From positions 223,326-287,325 of the forward strand of contig WHVD01000109.1 in the NCBI GenBank assembly GCA_015178975.1: a stretch of 64,000 bases of DNA. The letters are read 5' to 3'. Below are positions 47,040 through 58,462 of the stretch, in pieces. How positions within the stretch are numbered: the first letter of the stretch is position 1; every line of letters begins with the position of its first letter. The notes under the pieces were generated by a model. It saw nothing but the letters and a program-made list of their open reading frames with translations, did no database searches and had not been told where the DNA came from. Both the position numbers and the translations under genes were made by a program. Source of the DNA: Hysterangium stoloniferum. Taxonomy: Eukaryota > Basidiomycota > Agaricomycetes > Hysterangiales > Hysterangiaceae.

Positions 47040-47066
47040 TAGGATTGCTTGGTTTGCGTTGATCAG
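47040..47066 (-). promoter_or_regulatory. Conserved box upstream of ICMT copies
   Basis: GCAAACCAAGCAATCCTAAAT (minus strand) is shared with 11525-11550 in the left arm; near-copies CACAAACCAAGCCATCC and its inverse lie in the palindrome arms at 20523-20540 and 20873-20897. Conservation in otherwise diverged flanks suggests a regulatory site, but shared ancestry alone could explain it. Confidence 0.3.
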
Positions 47067-47169
47067 CAATTAGGAGTTGTCTATACTATAAAACTAATAT
47101 ATATTAGTAAACTGAATTGGCCTGGTATTCATATTAGGTACCTAGGTACCCATTCAGTTTGCAAACATA

Positions 47170-47294
47170 CAGTCGAACTTCTCATAATACAGATGTTGGG
47201 CCTCGACGCGTGTCACATATGTCCTATGACCCATAAAACATAATGCATTCCCTGGGGTGAGAACCGTGGCTATGCGTTATGAGATGGTCGACTG
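47170..47294 (-). mobile_element. Right-arm copy of the pogo/Fot1-like MITE
   Basis: 125 bp, ends CAGTCGAACTTCTCA and TGAGATGGTCGACTG, TA on both sides; orthologous to 11127-11261. Confidence 0.7.
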
Positions 47295-47366
47295 TATATT
47301 TAGTTGCAAATACTCTCTATTGCGAACATCACAAAAGTAGACGTGAATATGCTTGCTCCGCGCGGA

Positions 47367-47455
47367 CTTGTCTTGTCACCGGCTCGGTCGGTGTACTTGT
47401 CTTGCTACTGCTCGATTGGAGTACTTGTCTTGCCACCGCTGTCGGAGTATTTGTC
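47367..47455. repeat. 28-bp minisatellite, about three units
   Basis: Inverse of the four-unit array at 10867-10978, with more divergence and a short last unit. Confidence 0.75.
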
Positions 47456-48148
47456 ATTTCTTTGCACGTGATGGAGAAGAAATTGTATGAAGATGACACT
47501 TGTAATCGTAGCTAAGGGCATTATGAGTCAAACTCGGGAGGTAGTGTGCATGTCTATCACCTGCAACACGGAGCACAGACAGAGGAGTCGATTTTCCAAG
47601 CTGACAAAAGCGCTACAGGCATCAGTAAACTGATCATGTTCTATATAATCTTTGAGATGCTACTCCAGCGGCATTGGATCACCCAACGAACCTGTCCAGA
47701 TCTCATCGGATTGATGTGCTATATGACGTCTCCAACGACCCTCCGCAGTGCGGGAATATGTACTTCCCGGCCGACGGCGACCTGTGCTTATATAAATTTT
47801 AATAACAGGCTATAGCTCTGCAGAAAGAGATGCCTTCACCATACTCACTATGCAGCCACGTACAAATAAGAAGGAGTTGTCACTCAAAGGGCAGGGTAGT
47901 ACCTTACTCCTCCAGCCATATATCCATTTTCAGCTTCGAAGAACCCCGCGATCTCTGGTATTGAGTCAGATGTAGAGAACATGTTCGTCTTGCAGCTCGC
48001 CGTGGGTATTCCGGCTCATCGTATATGTAGCATTGCCACCATCCTCGTTTAGAGTTGTGTCGACAGGAACTGTATAATTCTAATATGTACATTTGTCTGT
48101 ATGTTTCTAAGCGAGGCCTGAAAAACTCATCCCGTCGCTCATCATAGC

Positions 48149-50569
48149 TTAAAGCTTGCTCTCCCGATGTCCGTGATAGCAGTCGACAAAAATGCCTTTT
48201 AGGCCGTTCAATAATTCACGACGGATTTTTCCACTGCAAATTTAATCAGTGATTACATGGGATCAGTTCCAACATCAGCTTACCTAGGAGACTTCGGAAT
48301 CTCCAGCACAAATACAACGCCGCCTCGCAGACGCTTATAATGGATCAAGTTCTTCTCAACTACCGCTTTGACCTCTTCAGCTAGAGCAATGAGTTCGGCA
48401 GGGACTTCTCTCCCAGTAGAATTCAAGTTGGTGAGCGTGTTCAAAGCGCTGACACTTCGAGGAGTTACGTATGCCATGGGGAGCTCTGTGGCTTGTGCCT
48501 CGGCGTAGCGCGATGAGACTGCAACATCTCGAACCTGAGATAAACCCCCAATAAGGGCCTCCAGCTCAGATGGCGAAACTTGGAACCTAGACTGAAATGA
48601 TAAAATAATTCTTTAATCTCGTTTAGAAAACTGTACCCTTTGTACTGATTAGAAGATATGACCAGACAATCAGAGCACACCGAGAAGGGTAGCATTCGGT
48701 ACATACTTTTATAAGCTCCTTTGACCGCCCTAGGACTAGAAATTTTGTTAATACAGTGATATACTGGTGGTGTGTGAAAGGGAAATGACACGTACTTCTG
48801 ACGTCTCCCGTCCCATCGATATAACCAAGGTCGCCAGTGTGTACGCCGTCCCCATGCAATACCTCTGCTGTCGCCTCTGGGCTTTTTATGTATCCTAGTA
48901 GCTGGCCGGGAGTACGTATAATTATTTCTCCAACACTCTTTCCGTCAGTTAAGTCTATTTCTCATAATTAGTTGGCATAGAAGGGCAATAGTAAAATGTG
49001 TTCAGGGATATAGCAAGCGAAGACACCCTCACATTTTCCATCCGGTCCGAGGATTCTAACCTCAAGTGAATAAAGAGGTCTGCCGCAGCTGCCTAAACGA
49101 GCCTCAACATCTGGCCATGTATTGCTCGTGATCGAAGTAATCGGTCCCGTCTCTGTCATCCCATATCTATTTGAACGGTGAAATGCGTCGAAAAACATGG
49201 TTAAGATACATACATCATCTTTACAACAATACCCACACGCTTCCATACTTCGGTAATGATTTCGGGCGATAATGGTGCTCCAGCTACAGAGGCAGCAACG
49301 ACTGATTTCAATGAACACCACGGCTGATCCAGAAGATCAGATTTCGCCAACTGCACGGCAATGGGAGGGACGATATGAAGATGAGTGACTCTATGGATCG
49401 TCGCTATTCTAAGGTACTCTTCAAGATCGAACTAAGGTCTGTTAAACAATAATCACCCAGGTACATCAATAAAATACCTTGGGAAGCACAATGACTGTGG
49501 CGCCGATGCAAGCGGCCTATGGAAGAAATGGACCAGTTTAAACGTCGTTATTTAGTTCGCAATGAGAACTCACTGTCAGGAGCTGCACCTCGAGACCAAA
49601 GACATGATAGAAGGGTGCCGCAGCGATCCATGTCTACAGGAACGCGAACCAGATGAGCATTCCAACTCGGCAACGGAAGTAGGAGGAAAATCACTTCATT
49701 CGGGCTGTATCCAGGATTAGCCAGCCATGTTAGTATGAGCGAAGCCACAACAGATCGATGAGTCAACATTGCACCCTTGGGTTTTCCGGTTGTGCCTTGT
49801 ATCGTGATGATTATAAGGCAATTGCGAGAAAAATAAAGGAAGTATCCTAACCGGAAGTCCATAAGATAAGTGCAACTCTGCAGCTTGCCTCCTCTACCGT
49901 CTAGAGCGTCCAATATAATGATCTAATAATGTTGCATTTTGAATAACGTGAATGACGTACTAAAGGAGGAACTGAAAACTCCTCATTCGAAAGAAGGGAT
50001 GTCCAGCTGTTCCTTTGGGATGAGAGTTGGCCGTACCATTCCCCAATAGGATCGACAAAGAAAAAGTCGGCATTTCTGTGCCCTACAGTTTTACAAGCAG
50101 ATCGTATTTGATTCTCTCCGCCAGTATCTTCCTGACAAATGAAAATTCTCGGTTCGCAGAGCTTGATAAAGTGGGCGATCTCTAAAGCCGTATTAGCGGG
50201 ACTTATTCCGGTTACGGTCCACCCTGCAGCGATAAAGCCTAGAGCCACAACAGGCCAAACCAGACAATTAGGCAGCTGCACAAGAACTACAGGACCTGCA
50301 CATGAGCCACTACCAAAAGCGTCGGTCGTCTGAGGTACTCCAAATCTCTGCCTGATTCCATGGGCGAGGCGAAGTGTGTCTCTGCGCAGACGTTCGTATG
50401 TGATTGCCGTTGACGACGTTGGATCATAGAAAATCTGTTTCCGCGGTGTGATTGGTGGATAAGTTGTATTATCTCGTTTTAATTTGTCGTTCAGTGAGCG
50501 AACGATTGGAGAGGACGGTGAAAATGGATTCGAGAATATAAAAGAACTTTGGATATCCGAGTCGTTCAA
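48149..50569 (-). CDS. Acyl-CoA synthetase, 4-coumarate-CoA-ligase-like, peroxisomal
   Basis: Intron-rich minus-strand gene of the ANL adenylate-forming family, which activates a carboxylic acid with ATP and joins it to CoA. From the ATG at 50569 the order is: an N-terminal domain with VLVQLPNCLVWPVVALGF and GISPANT; the AMP/P-loop motif TSGTTGKPKGAMLTH (spliced across 49852/49795); APFYHVFGL; YGMTETGP (about 49150); GDLGYIDG (about 48825); RSKELIKYKGFQVSPSELE; and the C-terminal PKSPSGKIRRELL, whose lysine completes catalysis. About eleven 47-65-nt introns, all with GT...AG, restore one frame of about 600 residues; example introns are 49901-49960 and 49796-49851. The last codons read ESKL then TAA at 48149, a type-1 peroxisomal signal. 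Substrate unknown: phenylpropanoid-like or fatty acid. Confidence 0.88.
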
Positions 50570-53265
50570 GACTGAAACAAGAGTGCAAGGCTTTGTGCTT
50601 ACTGTAAATTATAAGCTGGAAAAATGTTTTTGTCCAGTTGAATATTCATGGCTTAGGTCCAAGGCTTGATGGTGACGCTACAGGTGACTGTATAATATTC
50701 CAGTGAGGTGGACGTCTGGTTCTCGGTTGGTGCAGCCGCTTCGGCGAATTTCTGACGTGAATTCTTTGCGCTAATAATAGAATGTAATTATACAAAGCGG
50801 AAAGGTTTTCACTAGCATTATTATGAGCTCGAAAAATGATTCAATGTTAAGGGTTATGATGTGCCTCGGCCCATGCAAAGTAAACCAGCAGTAGTTCTAA
50901 CATCTTGAGCGACATAGGGTGCGGCGTTAATAGATAGAAATGGAATTTAAAAAAAAAATGTGATGTGCCTCAACTGAGCTATCGGAACTTGAAAATTTAT
51001 ACGTTGTTGCCAACTCCCAAGATTCATCAGTGATGATAGTTCTAACGCCGGTGTTGAAATGAAATTATACGACAGAAGCTTTTGAATCATATCACATGGC
51101 AGATACCCCGCTTAAAGCTCGCAAACATCACGGCAGAAAGCCTTGGCGTACTATTGGTGGCGTAAAATATTTATCTAGCAGTGATAATGGGACAGATAAC
51201 GTCAACCATACTAGGAAGTGATTTTTTTTAAAAGACTAGAGAGAAAAGAGAGATCATAGAGCAAATAAGCTACTCACTCTGTCGCTTAAAAGTCATCTTA
51301 AACCTTGAATGCCCCGCAGTGAGAACTACTAAGCAACACCAATGGTTCTCAAGACTCAATGTCATGACTGCACATGTATTAGTCATATTAGTAACAGTGT
51401 GACCGAGTGTTCATAGTGCCAACCAATCACGGTGTACGCTGAAGACCCTGAATCCGCTTATGTGAATGTTTGTTCGACAGAGTCTCGATCCAGGATTAAA
51501 AAAACGAAGATTGGCTGGTAAAGAACATGCAATAACATGCACTTGAGATGATAGATAAACTACGGGTGGGTGAATTTTGCTCGAAATAGCCATCAAAACG
51601 TGAGATGTCATAATGGTGTGGCGACGTTCAACAGCAGAAGCAATTCTCATGTGACATATTCAACATCCGATAGAGACTTATTAACACATCCCATAGTTTT
51701 GCAACTGTTGTATTCATAAGTTGTCAAACTGTCGAGTGCTGACAGCTAATACACATGGTTCGATGTAGCTAGCACCCATGAAATCGCATGCCTCAGTGAC
51801 TAGTATGGATGAAAATCAGCCCCCTGGAATCTCACCATTATACACAGCATCTGAGCTGACATCACAGTCTGTAGTATTTAGTTCCGCGAGAAGCCGGATT
51901 TCAAAAATATTACGCTCAAGGTTCCTCGCTCCATAATGACTGGGGGACCAGATATGTTCATAAGGATTGCAAATGAAGGCTATAGTGATCCGTTTCCAGT
52001 ACCACAAAGCCTCTGTTTGGCCCCCAGCCGCATGTCCCTTTGTTTTGTAGATTTTTTGGTTTAATTATACAAGCTTCAAATAGACTAAGGATTACAGTAT
52101 TATATACCGATCCTTCATGAGTGAAAGGAAGACAAACTTGTCTTAAAGTTACTGATGAAATTCATTCATCAGTAACTTGATGTGTTTCACTACCTCAGTT
52201 AATAACCTAGTTTATTTTCCGGAGTTGAGCTGGTATTAAACACTAATTAGGATATCCTTCGCGGGGTTAACCAAAAGCTATGTACACAATCAACAAAAGA
52301 TCATCCCTCGTCTAGAATGCCGACGGCAAAACTGGAAGAAAAAAAAAACAGATAGCACAGCCACACGATATTTCCAGAGGTCAAATTTGATGATAAATGC
52401 ACATAGACTTTACGCTATGTTTGCTCATTTATCCCAACATGTACAATGAGTAAACAAAATCGTTATCTACTATATTCATGCAATTTTTCCATATCAAAAC
52501 AGGTCATCGCCGAGAACTAGAATGAGGAATCGAAAGCTAAACAACCTGAGGAAGTCAAGCCACTTGGTGATGGACGCTGAACTCTGCCGTATGGCAGATG
52601 TTCCACGGCCCCACACTATGGGAAGGTGTACGTACCTCATCGTGCCGACATCGTCGACCCATCACGCGCTCAGACAGTTTTTAGTGTGAGAAACTCGGGA
52701 TCGCAATCCTTGTCCCATACGCAGCGCAAGTTGCAGTCAACTTCATAAAAGAGGGAATCACGGTTAGATGATTGTGCTGGAGGTTTAGATATCAATTTTC
52801 CCTCTTCTTATTTCTCATACCTCAAAATTTTTATTACGCCTCCACGATGCCTAGTGTCGAGCTATTGTGAGCTGTGTCAGCCGGATACACAGAATCAAAT
52901 AATTCACTCACTCTATCCTCCATAGGTTTGGACCTATGCTTATTGGGGTGTATCTCAACACCATTCTTTACGGTGTAAGTCCATCGCCATCTTATTATAG
53001 GATTTTTCAATGATGTCACGACCTTTCCAGGTTCTCATCGTCCAGGTTAGCCATGCTACAAATCTCCCTACATCCGTCGCCTCAGTATGTTTCCTCTAAA
53101 GGCATTTATTTACTGGAGAGCCTACACTAAGTAATGATTAATTCTCTCCGTTTGCCGCCAGCTTATGAAGATCTAATGAACGTCATTACATTACAGTGAT
53201 TCCCCACGCATAAGATACTTTGTGAGATGCCTTAATTTGATCCCAGTGCTCTCTAATAGGCATCC
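50570..53265. other. No gene recognised
   Basis: Intermediate base composition with short frames only (for example 51411-51650 and 52834-53019 minus), none recognised. A hairpin with a perfect 14-bp stem (AAGTTACTGATGAA) lies at 52146-52178. The 5' exons of the DUF6534 gene may lie in the last few hundred bases. Confidence 0.3.
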
Positions 53266-53270
53266 AGGTC

Positions 53271-54759
53271 TTGTACCTGGTGATATGTGAGACAATAAAT
53301 ACATGTTTCGACGTCGCCTATATCTATGAACCACTTGTCGTACGCTACGGTAACAGTTATACAGATTGGTCATTGAATACTATCTTATTAATTCAATTTT
53401 TATGTTTAGCAACTCCACGAGCTACAACTTTGGTCCCCATCAGTAGGCCAAGCTTCGTATAATTGATCAAAGTGAGCTAATATGACATATCTACAGTGCT
53501 GTACGCGGGTAAGTGGAATTCAGCCTGAGCTAGGTTTGTTATATAACGGTTGATCAACCTGTTAATAAGAACCTCTCATGACCGTCAGTCACTGTTCTTG
53601 AACCACCCGCTGTGCCCTAATACCCCTTTCAATAGGCTGCCATCTCGACTCCTATCCAGCTCTTTGTTGCTTGGCGTATTAAGATTATAAGCGGGTCTCG
53701 ACTTCTCGCTGCCATAATATACTTCTTCGCCCTATGTTCATTCAGTAAGTACCGCATATATTTGCCGAGTATCTCTGTCTAAGCCTGCGTTTTACTTTAC
53801 AGTTGGATCGCTTGCAGCAACTATATCTGCCTCGTTCTTTCCAAAATACGAAGACCTCCAGAAGTTTAAGCCGGCAATAATTACATGGTTGACATCGTCG
53901 GCGGCGGCAGACGTGGCTATTACTGTGAGTTTGGTGTGGTCCTTGGTAAGCCTTTGCTTCGGATAAATTCCACGTTTTTCACCTGCTTCCGCCAGTACAA
54001 GCGTAGAACAGGACATGCAAAGACAAACTATGTGATAGATAGGATTATTCGACGTAAGCTGAATCCTAGACTAGATATAATGGACTTTACTGATACGTTT
54101 ACGGATGACAGTCACAGTGCAGACTGGTTTAATTACCGCTGTTTCAGCAGTTATAGATGTGGTAGTGTTTACAACCGTTAAGGTAAGTAGTCTTCTCCCC
54201 CTCTTTGGATATCTGCAACTGAAAAATGTACAGCATACAACATTGTAGGGTTTCACATATAAGAGTTCCGTGTTCTTGTTTGCTGAGGATACAATTACCC
54301 AGGAATTTCATCTGGGATTTCGCACTCGGAAAGCTTTATACAAATTCCCTGTTATCGACACTCAACGCTCGCAAAGGATGGGGAAACCTTAACCACATCG
54401 AAGAAGAAGACAACGTCTTGTTTGGACGCACTGCGCCTCAGACCAGTCGAAGGGTGCGTCAAGTAGCTTCATTTTTTTTCATGTACTAATCCTCAGTGAT
54501 GTATTTGAAACAGAAGCGAATCGAGCAAGACAGCAATGTGAGAACTATTTCCCACCATATTGAACTATTCTCAAAAGACGTTGCATTTCAGTACACCTCT
54601 ACCACTATCGAGTTACGGGTGCCAAAGGACCTGACCTCTATGAATGGAGGACACATCAGTGAGGGTAGTACTTTGCAGGACCTGGAAGCCGCCAAATTGA
54701 AGGGGGTACATGTGACACAGACTGTGGAACATACGCAGGATTCAAATGTAGCCTAGCAT
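53271..54759 (+). CDS. DUF6534-domain membrane protein (Agaricomycete family), 5' end unclear
   Basis: Exons inferred from frame and GT/AG: ...-53349, 53410-53456, 53497-53508, 53636-53744, 53803-53945, 53996-54053, 54112-about 54180, then from about 54248-54302 to 54449, and about 54512-54756. Translation shows VICETINTCFDVAYIYEPLV, then ISTPIQLFVAWRIKIISGSR, SFIGSLAATISASFFP, AADVAITVSLVWSL, TNYVIDRIIR, LTVQTGLITAVSAVIDVVVF and NFIWDFALGKLYTNSLLSTL, followed by NARKGWG: the DUF6534 helices with the typical C-terminal YTNSLLSTLNAR. The tail is hydrophilic. The family is multi-pass, of unknown function and abundant in mushrooms. I cannot find the first exon encoding helices 1-2, and the junction at 54181-54302 is ambiguous, so the gene may be 5'-broken. 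Confidence 0.7.
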
Positions 54760-55864
54760 GGTAATTGATATCACCATTATATCAAAATCCACGAGAGATA
54801 TAGGGTGGTATGTACTATTAGCACGTTTATTATTTATTGAGGTTGTGGCCGATCAGACTAGGCATTGATGACATTGCTGTATATGGCGCGGATATTCACA
54901 GGTATGTCAATAACAGGGATGCCTGCGGATATCTGCCAGGATTACCTGAAGTACTCACCGAGTCGCGGCGTGGAAGGTTTCATACTGTTTATGTCTCGCT
55001 GTGAGCCGTCCAACGATACTATCTCTCCATAGTAACAAGGGTGTTGTTCACACGGTAGCACCTTTTATGATGATGCGGGTGGGAACAAATGCGAGCTTTA
55101 AGTCGCCACGCGCTCTGACTTGAAATGGGCTGGGAGTTTCGATTCGAAGCTGCTTGAATTCATTCTTTGATTCTGTAGGCCCCTGTTCGTTGGAGTAGCC
55201 CTGTTCCAGGCGTACTGCTCTCCAATGCAAAGAGTCCCTGAAGGTGGAATGTGGATCCAGATGAAGATGAAGATTTTGTTTTACTTATAAAAGAAATAAC
55301 AGTCTGATGTGTGGCACGTCGGTCTGATTCACCCCGGTACTCACACAGGAGGCGTTATGGGAGAAAAGCTACGCCAATATTTCGTCTCGAGTACAATTCT
55401 TCGACTAGTGTAGCACAGTCGATATGAACGACTCTGAACATAGGGAAATGTGAAGAGGGCAATGATCATCGTTGCAGGGTGGGCGGTGAGGTGGGCAACT
55501 AGATTTAAACCGACTTTGTTGGTAAGAATGCCATGGCATAACCCAGATTTTGTGGTCGAAATCAGGACGCTCGCCATCAATGCCGCTAAGCTTAGACTCG
55601 CACCAGCTTCCGTCGCATTCATCTACAGCAGGCTGTTATTATGCTCCGAGTCGTAACCCTCATCAAGGTATAGAGAGCGTTGCCTCGCAGTCTATGCCTT
55701 CAAGTCATGCTTGAAAAGAGGTCGCGAAGAGACTCACAAATGCGTTGTCAATCATCGATTTTTCGACATTAAAGTCCCTCGTGTGCGTAGGCAATAAATA
55801 TCCATAGGATTTTAAAACCCTCCGTGGATGAGATAAATCAAAACAATTTTTATTACCCTAGTTA
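54760..55864. other. No gene firmly recognised; minus frames at 55622-55341 and 55230-55048
   Basis: The 93-codon frame 55622-55341 starts with a hydrophobic segment (GASLSLAALMASVLI) and has a second one (TAHPATMIIALFTFPYV), suggesting exons of a membrane protein on the minus strand. A further frame at 55230-55048 could be its hydrophilic tail. No family is recognised. Confidence 0.3.
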
Positions 55865-56277
55865 TACAAAATTGGTAGGATGCTGTGTATCCTGCAGTAT
55901 GTACATACTTGGCCACCACCACCCATCCTGACATTGCATACACACTGCAGGAGTATTGGCTTAGTTTAACTCAAACCCTGGTTTGGCACACTGGAAGGCT
56001 GTCAAACACCTACTACAATATTTGAAGGGAACTATGGATATGAAACTAACATATGGTCCAGATCCCTCAAATCTAGACCTATTTGTTAGCTTCAGTGATG
56101 CTAGTTATGGTGGAGACAAGGACAGTAGAAAATCAACAACAGGCTACATAATCAAACTAGGATCAGGAGCAGTATGTTGGAGCAGCAAGCAAGCTACAAC
56201 CAATTGTGACTCTATCCACCACAGAAGCTGAATATGTTTCTTCAATTGCAGCAGGAAAGGAGATGGTGGAGGTTAAA
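55865..56277 (+). pseudogene. Ty1/copia RT C-terminus and RNase H fragment
   Basis: Plus frames give KLVG, then ILATTTHPDIAYT, HWKAVKHLLQYLKGTMDMKL, FSDASYGGDKDSRKSTTGYI, GSGAVCWSSKQ and STTEAEYVSSIAAGKEMVE. This is the copia RNase H with catalytic D in SDASY and E in TEAEY. A one-base shift splits it near 56200. It ends abruptly at 56277 where the SINE-like repeat starts, so the 3' LTR is missing. Confidence 0.85.
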
Positions 56278-56475
56278 AGGGGAAACACTCCCATTACAAA
56301 GGATACGGACTAATGAGATTAGTCCGTTCCAGTCTGTGCCCAGTGTCATGTGAGAAATTATGTATATACAGTAAGTAGGGTGAAAAGTATTGACCTGAGC
56401 TGGAATTGAACCAGTGACCACTATGTCTGTCTAGTGCTCTTAACCCCTGAGCTATCAGGCCATTAAGAGTAGTCC
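56278..56475 (-). mobile_element. tRNA-derived SINE-like element
   Basis: On the minus strand a tRNA-like head (56461-56391) is followed by about 60 bp of body and a tail containing a palindromic ACGGACTAAT/ATTAGTCCGT and GGGAGTGTTTCCC. The tail is shared with the insertion at 44874-45239. It abuts the truncated copia fragment. Confidence 0.5.
56391..56461 (-). tRNA. tRNA-like sequence (degenerate or SINE head)
   Basis: 71 nt with an acceptor stem GGCCTGA/TCAGGTC (one G-T pair), an A box TAGCTCAGGGG, a D arm GCTC/GAGC, a B box GGTTCAATTCC and a T stem CTGG/CCAG. The anticodon arm is abnormal: only CACTA/TAGTG pairs, with an eight-base loop and no usable anticodon. It is therefore probably not a working tRNA. 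Confidence 0.5.
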
Positions 56476-56554
56476 TGTTAAGAAGCAGTCACTACTGAGG
56501 TGGTTAGTCATTAATAAGATATTAATTTTCTCCACAATCAACCATTGCTCATCT

Positions 56555-57860
56555 AACACAGATCACACATTGAATAAAATATTAGAATGTGATTGTAATA
56601 TTTTAATAAAGGTGGGACTTACAATGATTGAGATGAGGGTGCCAAATAAAAACTTCCTGAAGACTCACTATTGGTTGTCTGGCATGCCAGGGTCATTTGG
56701 TCAAAAAAGTCACCATCAGGCAATTTTCACTAAAAGAAAATGGATAAATATAGTAGTTTTCTACTGAAAGGTGACCTAGTACAGGTTCTAGGATTTGGTG
56801 ATATACTTTGGAATTGAATGGTGCCACAAAAGTGAAGGATTTTTGTGATGCTTGTCAAAGATATTGTACAGGGGAATCAGCAAAGGCCAAATTAAGTGCA
56901 AGTGCTTCTGTATCTGAGCAATCAATCATGAATGTTTGCAGGGACCAGGCACATTTGCCCCTGAGCCAGGCAAGGAATTGATGTAAGGATGGCTGAAAAA
57001 CGATAAGATCAGTACTGGGGATAGGCAGGGGTAGTTTTTTATTGTTTTTTTTTACACTGTGGAGTGAGCAGCACACGCATGCATTGTCCATGTTGTGTGC
57101 ATTCATACACAGCACGAACAAGTGCACCCACGATGCGCATTGTCTGGCTGCATAACAGATAATATCTCAGTCGTCACGAATCTGTGGAAACAACTGAGAG
57201 GCTTTTTGTCGGTACGCTAGTTATATGAACAAAAGAAAATGAACAAAATAAAATGAAGAAAGAAAGGGAGCAGCAGTAAGACAATGCTCGCCTGTCAGTA
57301 TAGGAGCTTCTCATTACAACAGGCTGCATGTGCTCTGTCTACAATGCATGCACACGGCCATGCATTGCTCACACCACAGTGCGTGTGGGGCACACCAGAT
57401 CATAAATTATATCACAATGAACATAACATGTTCAGATGAACCACTGTACAATATCTTCAGCAAGCGTCGCAAAAATCCCCCACTTTCGTGGCACCATTCA
57501 ATTCCAAAAGTATAACACCAAGCCCTGGAACTTGTGCTGGGTCACCTTCCAGTAGAAAACCACTCTATATTTATGCATTTTCCTTTAGCAAAGTGGCCGG
57601 CTGGTGACCTTTTCGAGCAAACGAACTTTGCATGCCAGACAACCAATAGCGAGTCTTTGGGAAGTTGTTATTTGGCAACCTCGTCTCAATCATCATAAGT
57701 CTACCTTTATTAAAATATTACTATCACATTCTAATATTTCATTCAACATGGTTGTTGCACATCTGTACTCAAATAGAGAGAGCAGACAAGCTTTTTACCA
57801 AATGTGGGATGCAGCAACTTTTGCTCAGCAGTCTTCATATTGATATCTAATGTCTGTAAA
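56555..57860. mobile_element. MULE transposase fragments in head-to-head inverted arrangement
   Basis: Minus frame 57127-56855 reads FLAWLRGKCAWSLQTFMIDC, then SDTEALAL, the second catalytic block of basidiomycete Mutator-like transposases, continuing to WHHSIPKY in another frame. The plus strand 57430-57515 repeats YNIFSKRRKNPPLSWHHSIP and continues to RESRQAFYQMWDAA (about 57775-57820). 56560-56890 and 57430-57760 are thus diverged inverted copies of the same coding segment. Stops make both inactive. Confidence 0.6.
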
Positions 57861-58462
57861 AATTTGTGTCTGACCACCCCACCCACACACTTTCTGGATT
57901 ACAGTAGTGTACCCTAGTTGGAGGGAGGTGAGAAATAGAGGATACAGAGATGATGTGTCTGAACTGAACACAGACTGTTGATAATGCCTTGCCCAAACAG
58001 CCAATCCTTCCAACTCAGTTGCAAGGAGCATACCTTTGTGACTTCATTGGAAAACAAGGCCAGTATTGGGTGTTAGAATATAGGCTGTACAAGCATGCAC
58101 AAGGTGCCACACCAGCAATTTGCCACTATTGTTCTCAAGGCGAACTAGTATAGATTTATTGTACTTACGCTATCCGTTTGCCTCCTATGAGACACAGAGG
58201 GTCAAATGGAAATTATATTCATCATTGCTTGAGATTCACAAGCTTTAAGATATTATTTCAACACAAACGGATCCTATCCCTTTGAGTCGGTCAGTAACAT
58301 ATTCACTTTGTAGTTGTCATTATCACTGGCTCTCGTTCCCCACTGCCAACTCGACTTCTTGACCTCTCAGATGCTGGTGGAGTTGAAGACTCACACTCTG
58401 ACATCCGAGTCCATCATGCAGCAGAAAGCTACTCACTCAGAGTGCAGATCAAAGTCCTCTTG
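57861..58462. other. No gene recognised
   Basis: Probable downstream gag/pol remnants of the copia element to the right. TGTTAGAATAT at 58073 resembles the TRIM LTR start, but no matching end is seen. Confidence 0.3.

Larger units (their letters stand above)
42720..48107. repeat. Right arm of the large inverted duplication
   Basis: Inverted and colinear with 10398-16515. It lacks the left arm's hairpin element, gene-breaking inversion and solo LTR, and instead has a private insertion at about 44874-45239 and one at 47620-47748. It ends about 40 bp before the 3' end of the ligase gene. Confidence 0.85.

Noticed and set aside
56391..56461. Functional tRNA gene
   Set aside because: The anticodon arm does not fold canonically and no anticodon can be assigned; a SINE head is more likely.
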